DNA from: Flectonema sp. DT1601
Lineage: Eukaryota; Euglenozoa; Diplonemea; Diplonemida; Diplonemidae
Assembly: GCA_964019425.1 (NCBI GenBank)
Contig: OZ025794.1
Location: forward strand, 310,001 to 374,000
DNA: 64,000 nt
Direction: 5' to 3'
How positions within the stretch are numbered: position 1 is the first letter of the stretch; every line of letters starts with the position of its first letter. The notes below the pieces were generated by a model. That model ran no database searches and was not told where the DNA came from. It saw only the letters and a program-made list of their open reading frames with translations. Position numbers and translations under genes: made by a program. Below, piece after piece: positions 43,879 to 53,806 of the stretch.

Positions 43879-44294
43879 TGAGAGAAGTTTAAGCTGGTGC
43901 TGAAGGGAATAATAAGTGTAGTTACGAGAAAAAATGCCAATCTCTGATGCATTTCCCTTTTTTTTCCAGAAAAAAATTAAATGCAGCAACAGGATTAACT
44001 TTTCCGTGGCGACAGTGACATTCTCTTAGTACCCATAACGCACCTGTCGGGTTCTAACGGTCAGTAAAAAAAGTGAAAAAAAAATAATCCCACCGCGTAA
44101 AATGAGAGATTGGGGCCGAACCTTTCCACCTCGTAAAAAATCTCGAAAAATGGACGCATTTTTGACCAACGGCTGCTCGAAGCAAAACTGGTTTTCGCGG
44201 CCGGTTATTTTTGGAATGACTAATATATAAATAAAAAACGTTGTATGAAAAAGGAAAAAAAAGAAAAAAAAAAACCAGAAAAGGAAAGAGAAAA

Positions 44295-45577
44295 TGAAAA
44301 GGTATAATATTATTGTGGGGATATGAGGGATAGCAGGGAGATGCTCTTTTTTTTTTTTTTTTTTTTTTTCTTATTTATTATTTAAAAAAGGAAACAATCA
44401 GTTTAGCGTCTCGATCAGGACGGAAAATAGAAATTAATCGACATAGTTGATCGATAGAAAAAAAAACAATGATAACATTGTTTATTCATTTTTTTTTTTT
44501 TTTTTTTTTTTAAATCTTTTTAATTATTTTTTTTATTCATTTTTTTTTTTTTTTTTTTTTTATATTCTTTTTTATTAATTTTGAAAAAAAAACAATCAGT
44601 TTAGCGTCTTGACCAGGACGGAAAATAGAAAGTAATCGACATAGTCGATCGATAAAAAAAACAATGATAACATTGTTTATTCTTTTTTTTTTTATTTTAA
44701 ATTCTTTTTATTTATTTTTTAAAGAAAAAAAACGGAAAATAGAAATTAGTCGACAAAGTCGAACGATAAAAAAAAACAATGATAACATTGTTTATTCTTT
44801 TTTTTTTTTTATTTTAATTCTTTTTATTTATTTTTAAAAAGAAAAAAAATGGAAAATAGAAATTAGTCAACAAAGTCGAACGATAAAAAAAAACAATGAT
44901 AACATTGTTTATTCTTTTTTTTTTTATTTTTTTTATATTCTTTTTTATTAATTTTGAAAAAAAAACAATCAGTTTAGCGTCTTGACCAGGACGGAAAATA
45001 GAAAGTAATCGACATAGTCGATCGATAAAAAAAACAATGATAACATTGTTTATTCTTTTTTTTTTTATTTTAAATTCTTTTTATTTATTTTTTAAAGAAA
45101 AAAAACGGAAAATAGAAATTAGTCGACAAAGTCGAACGATAAAAAAAAACAATGATAACATTGTTTATTCTTTTTTTTGTATTTTTTTATATTCTTTTTT
45201 ATTAATTTTGAAAAAAAAACAATCAGTTTAGCGTCTTGACCAGGACGGAAAATAGAAAGTAATCGACATAGTCGATCGATAAAAAAAACAATGATAACAT
45301 TGTTTATTCTTTTTTTTTTTTTTTTTTTTAAATTCTTTTTATTTATTTTTTAAAGAAAAAAAAACGGAAAATAGAAATTAGTCAACAAAGTCGAACGATA
45401 AAAAAAACAATGATAACATTGTTTATTCTTTTTTTTTATTTTTTTTTTTTAATATTTTTTTTTATTTTGAAAAAAAAAAACAATCAGTTTAGCGTCTTGA
45501 CCAGGACGGAAAATAGAAAGTAATCGACATAGTCGTTCGATAAAAAAAAACAATGATAACATTGTTTATGGCATCAA
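44295..45577 (+). repeat. Type B array, forward, first part (~9 cassettes)
   Basis: It begins with the array head (GGGATATGAGGGATAGCAGG). Alternating full and short hairpin cassettes follow up to an AACAATG-ATAA-CATTGTT hairpin at 45,577. There an older element interrupts the array. One cassette near 44,520 lacks its hairpins and consists of T runs. Confidence 0.85.
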
Positions 45578-46919
45578 ACTTGTAATGGTTTAATCATTAC
45601 AGGTTATTTACTGAAATATTTGTTCTAAAAGTTGCTAAGTATTTCTCACTTAGAAATTTTTTATTTTTTTATTTTCAGCTTAATTAGCTACAAATTGTTT
45701 CTACTAAGTGTTTCTCACTTAGATTTTTTTTGTGCTTTTCAGCTCCTTAAAAGCTGCTAAGTGTTTCTGCTAAGTGTTTCTCACTTAGAATTTTATTTTT
45801 ATGTTCGTTTTCTATCCCTTCTCCTATCCCTTTTGTTCAAAATAAGCGGGAGGAAATTCTCTCATTCACGCTAAGATGCACTCTGAACTTTGATTTTTTG
45901 ATCTGAGTGTGAGGGAATGACCTGTTAGTGCATTGGGCATAGGCTGGGCTGCAGTTTAGATGTCTTAGGTGTTAATAGGGGGTTCCTCTTAGCATTTTTC
46001 TTTGTTCCCACCTTATGATTTTCTTGAAGAAAAAAAATAGAAGTCATAATGGTGCTTCCCTCTGGAAGGGTTGTAAGCCATGGTGTCCAACTAAATTAAA
46101 GGACAAGTCTGGGATAATCCCTGCCAGAGGGGCGAGTATTCTACCATGGTTGAAATACTCTGGCAACTGATCTTCAATTTTATGTTGTTTGTTAGCTGCT
46201 GGTGTATCTTGATTATGTGTTGATACTTGCATTTTTTTTTATTTGTAATCTTCTATTACAATCCTCTTTCTGTTCTGGTCTGTTACTTCATTTGTCTTGT
46301 TTAACTTCAGTTATATCCATTTTACTTTTTATTGTTTCCCATCTACTTTTTATTTTCTATTAGTTCTGGTCAGAAACTCCTGGGCAGCAAGAAGGAAAGC
46401 AGTTTAGTACTTCTGGGTGTTTGGCATCACCCCCCATAGTGAGCAAGTACAACAGGTAGCATTGGTAGTCTGTTGATCCTGAGTGATCCCAGCTACAGTT
46501 TTGTTTTTCTTTCTTTTTTTTAGAAGAAGATCAGGACATCCAAGCACTGCTGGATAGTTGCTGAATGCAGGGCCTGCCTGTGGCATTATAATAACAGGCT
46601 AAGTCATTTGTAGTTCATAGTTTACCTTTGATTTTATAACTTCACACAGGGTACTATGAACGATGAGAGATCCAGTGGGATCACTCAGGGTCTAGTAGAG
46701 ACCACCAATGTTGTGCGTTGATAGGCAAGGTGACCAACCTTGACATTCTTTCTTTTCTCTCCTGTTGTGACAAACACAAAATACACACACAGCTTACAGT
46801 GTGTTCTTTGTGTATGTTTTCTTCAGGTGTGAGTAGTTTTTTTGTTCTTGCTCTTCAGGGAGGGCCTTAGCCAAAAGCTAACAGTCCAAATCTCACCTGG
46901 AAATTCAACTCACTTTATT
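45578..46919 (-). mobile_element. Old diverged member of the composite family, no hairpin array
   Basis: Inserted in the B array. In reverse orientation it starts with a diverged R end: TTAGC-CAAAA-GCTAA, then CAGTCC and CACTTTAT, near 46,867-46,919. It also has a diverged conserved block near 46,270-46,375 (TGTTTCCCATCTAC, AGTTCTGGTC). It lacks A and B cassettes. Its other end has a hairpin TGTAATG-GTTTAAT-CATTACA near 45,582. It also has three CTAAGT...ACTTAG stem-loops. Short frames inside show no recognisable protein. Confidence 0.65.
45635..45788. repeat. Three CTAAGT...ACTTAG stem-loops
   Basis: CTAAGTRTTTCTCACTTAG occurs at 45,635, 45,703 and, in extended form, 45,757-45,788, each preceded by AGCT-type inverted repeats (AGCTCCTTAAAAGCT). 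The repeat period is roughly 60-70 bases. Confidence 0.75.
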
Positions 46920-47028
46920 TATTCTTTAAAGAAAAGAAACGGAAAATAGAAAGTAATCGACAAAGTCGAACGATAAAAAAAAAAACAATGATAACATTGT
47001 TTTTCCTTTTTTTTTTTTTTTTTTTATA
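46920..47028 (+). repeat. Single B cassette between two insertions
   Basis: Short-form cassette with GTCGAC-AAA-GTCGA and AACAATG hairpins, isolated between the old element and transposon T-A. Confidence 0.8.
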
Positions 47029-48832
47029 TGAGAGGATGCCAAAAGTAGGGTACAATTTTGGGCCACGGGTATCTGACGGTCCCTAAGTGTGAATCCGACC
47101 ACTTTTCACAAGATATTTTATACTCAAAAAATGCAATTCCGTGTCTGGGAAGTGATTTTACTCGCCGCTAGTTTCAAAATTCCATATTTCCTTCACTAAA
47201 GACCCCTCTTTGTAGGCTAACAGGCCTTTGTCCTGTATGAACCATTTTTGCTGCCTTTTTAAATCATGTCGTTTATTTATCTGAAACCAGTTAAATCCCT
47301 GCAACATCCAGAAACATGCAAGAAAAAGTTGTTATCTCGCGGTTCAAAGAGCTAATGACAGAAATGGGTGAGCAGCTCCAATAGGGGGAGCGAAACAGTG
47401 CTAGTGGGTCGACAAAGAGACGGGTGACATTAGCGAAACAGCTGCTTGAGTGCCTTTCAGGAGGCGATGTTGACAGCATGCTCAGGGATGTTATTGGCAT
47501 ATCAAGTCTGTGGAAATGTGTTGCTCCCCCTTGTGTAGGTGAGATGATAAGTAGTTTAGAAGTTGGAAAGAGGAGGAGAGTTTTTAAAACACTTGACAGC
47601 AACGGGTGGAAGTTTTAACACTTTGCAGAAGCCGGTATTAAGATCGGAAGGAAGGCATGGGATGAGAGAAACAGTGAGGCTCAGATGCTAGGACGGCCAA
47701 GAAAAACCAATGAGGAGATGGCAGAAGTTGTCGACAGCGAGCACAGGGCAGCATCGGTGGAAACCTCTATCACACTGAAGAGGCTGTCGAAGGTGCGAGA
47801 CTCAACCGTCACCATCCAGAATGTCTTGCCAACTTTCCGGAGCATCTATGAGAGCAGCTCTCTCAGAGATAAGATTTCAATGACAACCTTTCGTAGGATG
47901 AGAAAAGAAGAATTCCGCAAACTGGCTCGCCGAACTGATGTTTGTAACTACTGCCTGGCAGGCCAGTCAATCAGGAAGAAACTGGGGAAGCTCCTTAAAA
48001 GTGCTAAAGGGAAGTCCGGTTACTCGATGAGTGTCTAGAATGTCTCTCGCTCAAGTGGTCTTATTCTCCAGTGCATGCTCAATTCTTCTGGAAGTGTACC
48101 CCAAAATATTAAACTTCAGGCTGCAGAATACATTCAGCAACTCGTAGAGATTGATCTTCACACTGAGGAATTCCGACGCCAGAACGCGATTTACGCTGAA
48201 AAAACACAAGACCCAGGTGACAGTCTGGTGATCACCCTAGACTACAAAGAAAAGGGTACATTGCCACAGGTTCCGCAGGAAGGCAACAGCCATTTCTACG
48301 AGCAGGGGAAATACAGTTGCTTGGGGGAAAAGGGACACAGATACCCAAAAGGAAAAGAAAGCAGCGTCAGTGTAAGGGGTGCAGTGAGGTTGACCACGAC
48401 TTGCGCAACTGCCCTAGATCAGAATTTGAAAGCAGCACCAGTAGCATCATTACCAGTAGTGACAATATGTGTACCAGTATCAGTAGTACCTGTGCTAGTA
48501 GCAGTACTTCCAGTACTCCCAGTGACGTGTAGCAATTAAGAACTTCAGCAAAATCAATGATTTTTATAAAAAAGAAAGCACATCATTGCATTATCAGTAC
48601 TGCCTATTAAGCACCTGGTCGAACTTAGTATCACTACCATTCTCCTTATACTACAGGTAAGCTCTTAGGGAAAATATGGAATTTTGAAACTAGCGGTGAG
48701 TAAAATCACTTCCCAGACACGGAATTGCATTTTTTGAGTATAAAATATCTTGTGAAAAGTGGTCGGATTCACACTTAGGGACTGTCAGATACCCGTGGCC
48801 CAAAATTGTACCCTACTTTTGGCACGTTCTCA
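47029..48832 (+). mobile_element. DNA transposon T-A (1,804 bp, ~165-bp terminal inverted repeats)
   Basis: Starts TGAGAGGATGCCAAAAG and ends with the reverse complement (CTTTTGGCACGTTCTCA). Inverted repeats extend ~165 bp to TTTCAAAATTCCATATTTCC near 47,175, with few mismatches. TA flanks both sides, and removing the insert restores the B-cassette phrase TTTATATTC. It holds a broken, shortened transposase gene. Confidence 0.9.
47424..48539 (+). pseudogene. Broken transposase of T-A (three frames)
   Basis: Pieces at 47,424-47,618 (MTLAKQLLECLSGGDVDS), 47,685-48,038 (ends near VCNYCLAGQSIRKKLGK) and 48,075-48,539 read in order but are separated by stops. The third contains DPGDSLVITLDYKEKG, a probable first catalytic Asp, after which the rest of the core is missing. 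A Cys-rich knuckle CKGCSEVDHDLRNCP follows in another frame (48,317-48,532). The second-Asp and HGKS parts seen in T-B are missing, so the gene is internally deleted. Confidence 0.65.
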
Positions 48833-50029
48833 TATTCTTTTTTATTAATTTTGAAAAAAAAACAATCAGGTTAGCGTCTTGACCAGGACGGAAAATAGAA
48901 AGTGATCGACATAGTCGATCGATAAAAAAACAATGATAACATTGTTTATTCTTTTTTTTTTATTTTAAATTCTTTTTATTTATTTTTTAAAGAAAAAAAA
49001 ACGGAAAATAGAAATTAGTCAACAAAGTCGAACAATAAAAAAAACAATGATAACATTGTTTATTCTTTTTTTTTTTTTTTTTTTTTATATTCTTTTTTAT
49101 TAATTTTGAAAAAAAAAACAATCAGTTTAGCGTCTTGACCAGGACGGAAAATAGAAAGTAATCGACATAGTCGATCGATAAAAAAACAATGATAACATTG
49201 TTTATTCTTTTTTTTTTTTTTATTTTAAATTCTTTTTATTTATTCTTTAAAGAAAAGAAACGGAAAATAGAAATTAGTCGACAAAGTCGAACGATAAAAA
49301 AAAAACAATGATAACATTGTTTATTCTTTTTTTTTTTTTTTTTTTATATTCTTTTTTATTAATTTTGAAAAAAAAACAATCAGTTTAGCGTCTTGACCAG
49401 GACGGAAAATAGAAAGTGATCGACATAGTCGATCGATAAAAAAACAATGATAACATTGTTTATTCTTTTTTTTATTTTAAATTCTTTTTATTTATTTTTT
49501 AAAGAAAAAAAACGGAAAATAGAAATTAGTCAACAAAGTCGAACAATAAAAAAAAACAATGATAACATTGTTTATTCTTTTTTTTTTTTTTTTTTTTATA
49601 TTCTTTTTTATTAATTTTGAAAAAAAAAACAATCAGTTTAGCGTCTTGACCAGGACGGAAAATAGAAAGTAATCGACATAGTCGATCGATAAAAAAACAA
49701 TGATAACATTGTTTATTCTTTTTTTTTATTTTAAATTCTTTTTATTTATTCTTTAAAGAAAAGAAACGGAAAATAGAAATTAGTCGACAAAGTCGAACGA
49801 TAAAAAAAAACAATGATAACATTGTTTATTCTTTTTTTTTTTTTTTTTATATTCTTTTTATTAATTTTTTAAAAAAAAAAAAAACAATCAGTTTAGCGTC
49901 TTGACCAGGACGGAAAACTGGAAGTAATCGACATAGTCGATCGATAAAAAAAACAATGATAACATTGTTTCATCTTTTATATTTTTTAATTTTTTTTTAT
50001 ATTTGAAGAAAAGAAAGAAGAAAAAAAAA
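48833..50029 (+). repeat. Type B array, forward, second part (~9 cassettes)
   Basis: Continues the array interrupted by T-A, alternating full and short cassettes, to a last AACAATG hairpin near 49,965 and an A/T-rich transition. Confidence 0.85.
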
Positions 50030-50400
50030 AAAAAAATAAGTGGAATTGATCATAATGGGTGGCAGGGGTTGATATAACTTCATTTGAAAATTCTTCTTTT
50101 TTAATTTCTTTTTTTTTGAAATTTTTTTTTATTTAACAGGAGTTAAGATCACTTACATGAGTTAACACAACACAGATACGAGAGTAGCAAACTGAGGTAA
50201 CACTACCAATTCAACAAAAAATAATCAGGATCGGACACAAGGAGGAGAGTTCATTCTACCTCTCACTGTCCTTGCTGGTATCTTAAGTGTCTTGGTATCT
50301 CTTTTGTGTCGGTATCTCGGAAGTGCTGGTATCTCGTATGTGCGTTGGTATCTCTTGCGTGTTGGTATCTCTTGCACATAAGAAAAAATATTGAGTTAAC
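50030..50400 (+). repeat. Module C, intact, with GGTATCTC iterons
   Basis: The complete uninterrupted version of the spacer: AAGTGGAATTGATCATAATGG, a pyrimidine tract ending TTTAACAG, TACGAGAGTAGCAAACTG and iterons at 50,277-50,370. It serves as the reference that shows the R insertion at 31,989 and the changed array form. Confidence 0.7.
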
Positions 50401-51428
50401 ATGATCAGTTTTATTTAAAATTAAAGACAGACCGGAACTATTTGAAAATAAAATGTAGATGGGAAACAGTGAAAATTAAAATGAATGATAAAATTAAATG
50501 AGATTTATGACATAACAGACCAGATAGAGAGTAATAAAGGGAAAAGGAAAACGGAAAGGGTTCATTCACTTAGTTAAAGTTAAGACCGATTAGTCAGTTT
50601 AAGGTCTTGACTAGGACCAACAAAAAAAAAAATAAATAAATAAATAAATAAATAACGATCAAGCTGAGCTGATCTTGTTTTTATTAAAATAAGGGGAGCG
50701 GGAGGGATGGAAGGAATAAAGGAAAAAAAAAGAAAAGGTCGATCAATTGGATCTGGTCGTCGAGAAGAAGAAGACAATTATTTTAAAGGTCGATCGGCAT
50801 AGCCGATCGTTGAGAAAAATAACCAGATATAAATACAATCAGTTTAAATAAAAAAAAAAATAAATAAATAAATAAAAAAAGTTTAACGATCAAGCTGAGC
50901 TGATCTTGTTTTTATTAAAATAAGGGGAGCGGGAGGGATGGAAGGAATAAAGGAAAAAAAAAGAAAAGGTCGATCAATTGGATCTGGTCGTCGAGAAGAA
51001 GAAGACAATTATTTTAAAGGTCGATCGGCATAGCTGATCGTTGAGAAAAATAACCAGATATAAATACAATCAGTTTAAATAAAAAAAAAAATAAATAAAT
51101 AAATAAAAAAAGTTTAACGATCAAGCTGAGCTGATCTTGTTTTTATTAAAATAAGGGGAGCGGGAGGGATGGAAGGAATAAAGGAAAAAAAAAGAAAAGG
51201 TCGATCAATTGGATCTGATCGTCGAGAAGAAGAAAACAATTATTTTAAAAAAAATGATCGGTATAGCCGATCGTTGAGAAAAGAACAGATATAAATACAA
51301 TCGGTTTTGGTGATCGACGAGTGGAGCGATCACTTGACAAGAAGGAAAAAAGAAAGGACCGATTAATTGGGGCTTTGGTTGTATTCCCAAGGCATGTTTT
51401 TTTTTTTTTTTTTTTTATTATTCATTTA

Positions 51429-51463
<35 letters not shown>

Positions 51464-51750
51464 TAATCACATTTTGTTCAAAAATATTTCATATTAGAGT
51501 AAAAGAAAAAGAAAAAAAGAAATAAGAGAAAAAAAAAAAAAACCATTGCTGGCCCCCTCACCACTCATAGAGGATGAGGAGGCCAGTAAGGCGTCACTCA
51601 AATCTATGCCAAGCCTTGGGAACTTGGATTGGGGTTTAGACCATTTACAATTAACAGTTGACAATTAATCTGATTAACGTTATGATCTGACGGACATAAA
51701 CATATCGACAAAATAATACAAATAAATAAATACTAATAGAAACTAGAACT
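50401..51750 (+). repeat. Module A with three cassettes, poly-T and CTGGCC stem-loop
   Basis: Conserved block at 50,430-50,530, cassettes near 50,655, 50,890 and 51,118, poly-T at 51,400-51,455, stem-loop near 51,545, then the conserved 3' flank of the coiled-coil gene in reverse. One cassette has a broken hairpin (GGCATAGCTGATC near 51,025). Confidence 0.85.
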
Positions 51751-51820
51751 TAGCAATCGTCATCTAAAAAGATTCTTCTGCGATCATGAAAGTTCGTTGA
51801 GGTTGGAGTTCGCTTTTTTT
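51751..51820 (-). pseudogene. Coiled-coil gene tail only
   Basis: Only the last ~22 codons (ending RRRIFLDDDC) remain, matching 30,566-30,635. The composite is cut at 51,857 inside duplicated 3' flank. Confidence 0.65.
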
Positions 51821-51857
51821 TTTTTTTTGATAAGCGCTCAAACCAATTACAATTAAC

Positions 51858-52987
51858 CACTAGTGGTACCATAATATAAAACTCCTCCAAGTATCAAAAA
51901 AAAGGAGAGAGGCAGTTACTTTTACTGTTGAAAACATGATGACCTCGTATCAACTAGTCGATAATAACTCCCCTCTAAAAGACACTATCTCATACACACA
52001 GTACTGTTCTCTACCTGGAGTTGAGTTTCAGCAGTTTCGGCGCTGTATGAATGTGTGCAACTACCGTCTCGCAGGCAGCAATCTCTGAAAGAAGCTTGCC
52101 TTCCCGGCATCTTCAGTATTCGCCACATGTATCTGTGATGTTGACAGACGTAATGGGTGGATCTCTGGGGCCTTCAACATCATCGTAACTTCCTTCTGGC
52201 GCTCATAAAGTCCGAAGCTGAGAAGCGAACAACAATGAGAGGAATTATTGAAATAGATTCTCACATTGGAGATAAGAGACATGTCAGGTGTATTGAGAAG
52301 ATACATCTAATCCATCCTGGTGACTATATCATGACTCTGGATTATAAAGAAAAGGGCTTCTAATGACAGAAGGGCCAAATTCCCCTTTCTATCAACAGGG
52401 GAAATAGTCTGCTTGGATGTGTACTACATGAGCAGTTTGGAACTGAGGTTCAGTGTGGCCATAACAACTTCCTACTCCCACACATCAACCAGAATACGAT
52501 AGTAACGTATCCGGTTATGAATAAGTTCTTCTTGATGTCTGAGAATGATAAGATGATTCACTATTGGGCTGATGCTGGTAGGCACCTTGAGAACACAACC
52601 GTCATCAGCCTGTTCTGTAAAATAGGTTAATCAGCTTGGGTTAACTTTTTCCCTAGTCGGCATGGCAAGTCCGAATGTGATCAACACTTTGGCAATATCA
52701 CATCTGTGCTGACACTCGAATCTAAATCGCAGGAAATCTGGGCCTTCAAGAAAAGCAAAATTTCAAACATAATTTCTACCAGTGCTACACAGCTTACAAG
52801 GCAAATGTTACTAGAAACAGTCAAAAAAGTGAAATTTTTAAACTGGTGGACAGTAAAAGGGTGCCCCAGTACCGGATTTGAGTTTTTTGGATACTATTTT
52901 CGTGGGGTGGTGGGCTCGGATTGGGTGTTAGGTGCCCACGGGATAGCCTGGTAAAAATTGGGGGGGGGGGGTTTCTGCACATCCTCA
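51858..52987 (+). mobile_element. DNA transposon T-B, right arm
   Basis: Carries transposase remnants and ends in the ~130-bp terminal inverted repeat closing at CCTCA, followed by TA. The TA and the B-cassette sequence beyond it match what was left at 38,426. With the left arm the element would be about 1.77 kb, close to T-A in size. Confidence 0.8.
52030..52720 (+). pseudogene. Transposase remnant of T-B
   Basis: NVCNYRLAG and HPGDYIMTLDYKEKG correspond to VCNYCLAG and DPGDSLVITLDYKEKG in T-A. Further on come MIHYWADAGRHLENT and FFPSRHGKSECDQHFG, likely the second Asp and the third catalytic region. The pieces are interrupted by stops; a 68-aa open stretch lies at 52,157-52,363. The family is the same as T-A but the copy is more decayed in the coding part. 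Confidence 0.6.
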
Positions 52988-53730
52988 TATAAAAAAAATA
53001 AAAAAAAAAAGAATAAACAATGTTATCATTGTTTTTTTTTTTACCGTTCGACTTTGTCGACTAATTTCTATTTTCCGTTTTTTTTCTTTAAAAAATAAAT
53101 AAAAAGAATTTAAAATAAAAAAAAAAAAAGAATAAACAATGTTATCATTGTTTTTTTTATCGATCGACTATGTCGATTACTTTCTATTTTCCGTCCTGGT
53201 CAAGACGCTAAACTGATTGTTTTTTTTTTTCAAAATTAATAAAAAAGAATATAAAAAAAATAAAAAAAAAAAGAATAAACAATGTTATCATTGTTTTTTT
53301 TTATCGTTCGACTTTGTTGACTAATTTCTATTTTCCATTTTTTTTTCTTTTTAAAAATAAATAAAAAGAATTAAAATAAAAAAAAAAAAAAGGAATAAAC
53401 AATGTTATCATTGTTTTTTTTTTATCGATCGACTATGTCGATTACTTACTATTTTCCGTCCTGGTCAAGACGCTAAACTGATTGTTTTTTCTTTAAAATA
53501 ATTAAAAAGATTTAAAAAAAAAAAAAAAAAAAAAAAATGAACAAACAATGTTATCATTGTTTTTTTTCTATCGATCAACTATGTCGATTAATTTCTATTT
53601 TCCGTCCTGATCGAGACGCTAAACTGATTGTTTCCTTTTTTTAAATAATAAATAAGAAAAAAAAAAAAAAAAAAAAAAAGAGCATCTCCCTGCTATCCCT
53701 CATATCCCCACAATAATATTATACCTTTTC
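52988..53730 (-). repeat. Inverted B cassettes, right of T-B (~5 cassettes) with array head
   Basis: Continues the array from 38,158-38,426, ending with the reverse complement of the array head (GAGCATCTCCCTGC) near 53,679. Confidence 0.85.
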
Positions 53731-53806
53731 ATTTTCTCTTTCCTTTTCTGGTCTTTTTTTTTTCTTTTTTTTTCCTTTTTCATACAACGTTTTTTATTTA
53801 TATATA

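Larger units (their letters stand above)
42354..44223 (-). mobile_element. Related non-autonomous element (1,870 bp) abutting copy 1
   Basis: Ends are TTAGTCATTCC and GGAATGACTAA, extending as AAAAATAACCG; TA flanks both sides. The tip differs from copy 1 at one base. Its minus strand encodes an N-terminal half of a distantly related transposase and a separate Ser-rich tail, with the catalytic core missing. A subterminal direct repeat GGCTGCTCGAAGCAAAAC occurs near both ends (42,658 and 44,172). Confidence 0.85.
39068..44294 (+). mobile_element. R segment, forward, carrying a full transposase element and a second element
   Basis: The left part is 39,068-39,352, with hairpin GGAGC-TTTTG-GCTCC at 39,099-39,113. 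The right part, from 44,224, starts TATATAAATAAAAAACG. Between them two transposons sit end to end at the same AT-rich site used in the other R segments. Confidence 0.75.

Noticed and set aside
38427-52987. A 14.5-kb terminal-inverted-repeat element of Polinton type
   Set aside because: The interior is the composite repeat and nested small transposons; no polymerase, integrase or capsid-like gene is present and the flank is TA, not 6 bp.
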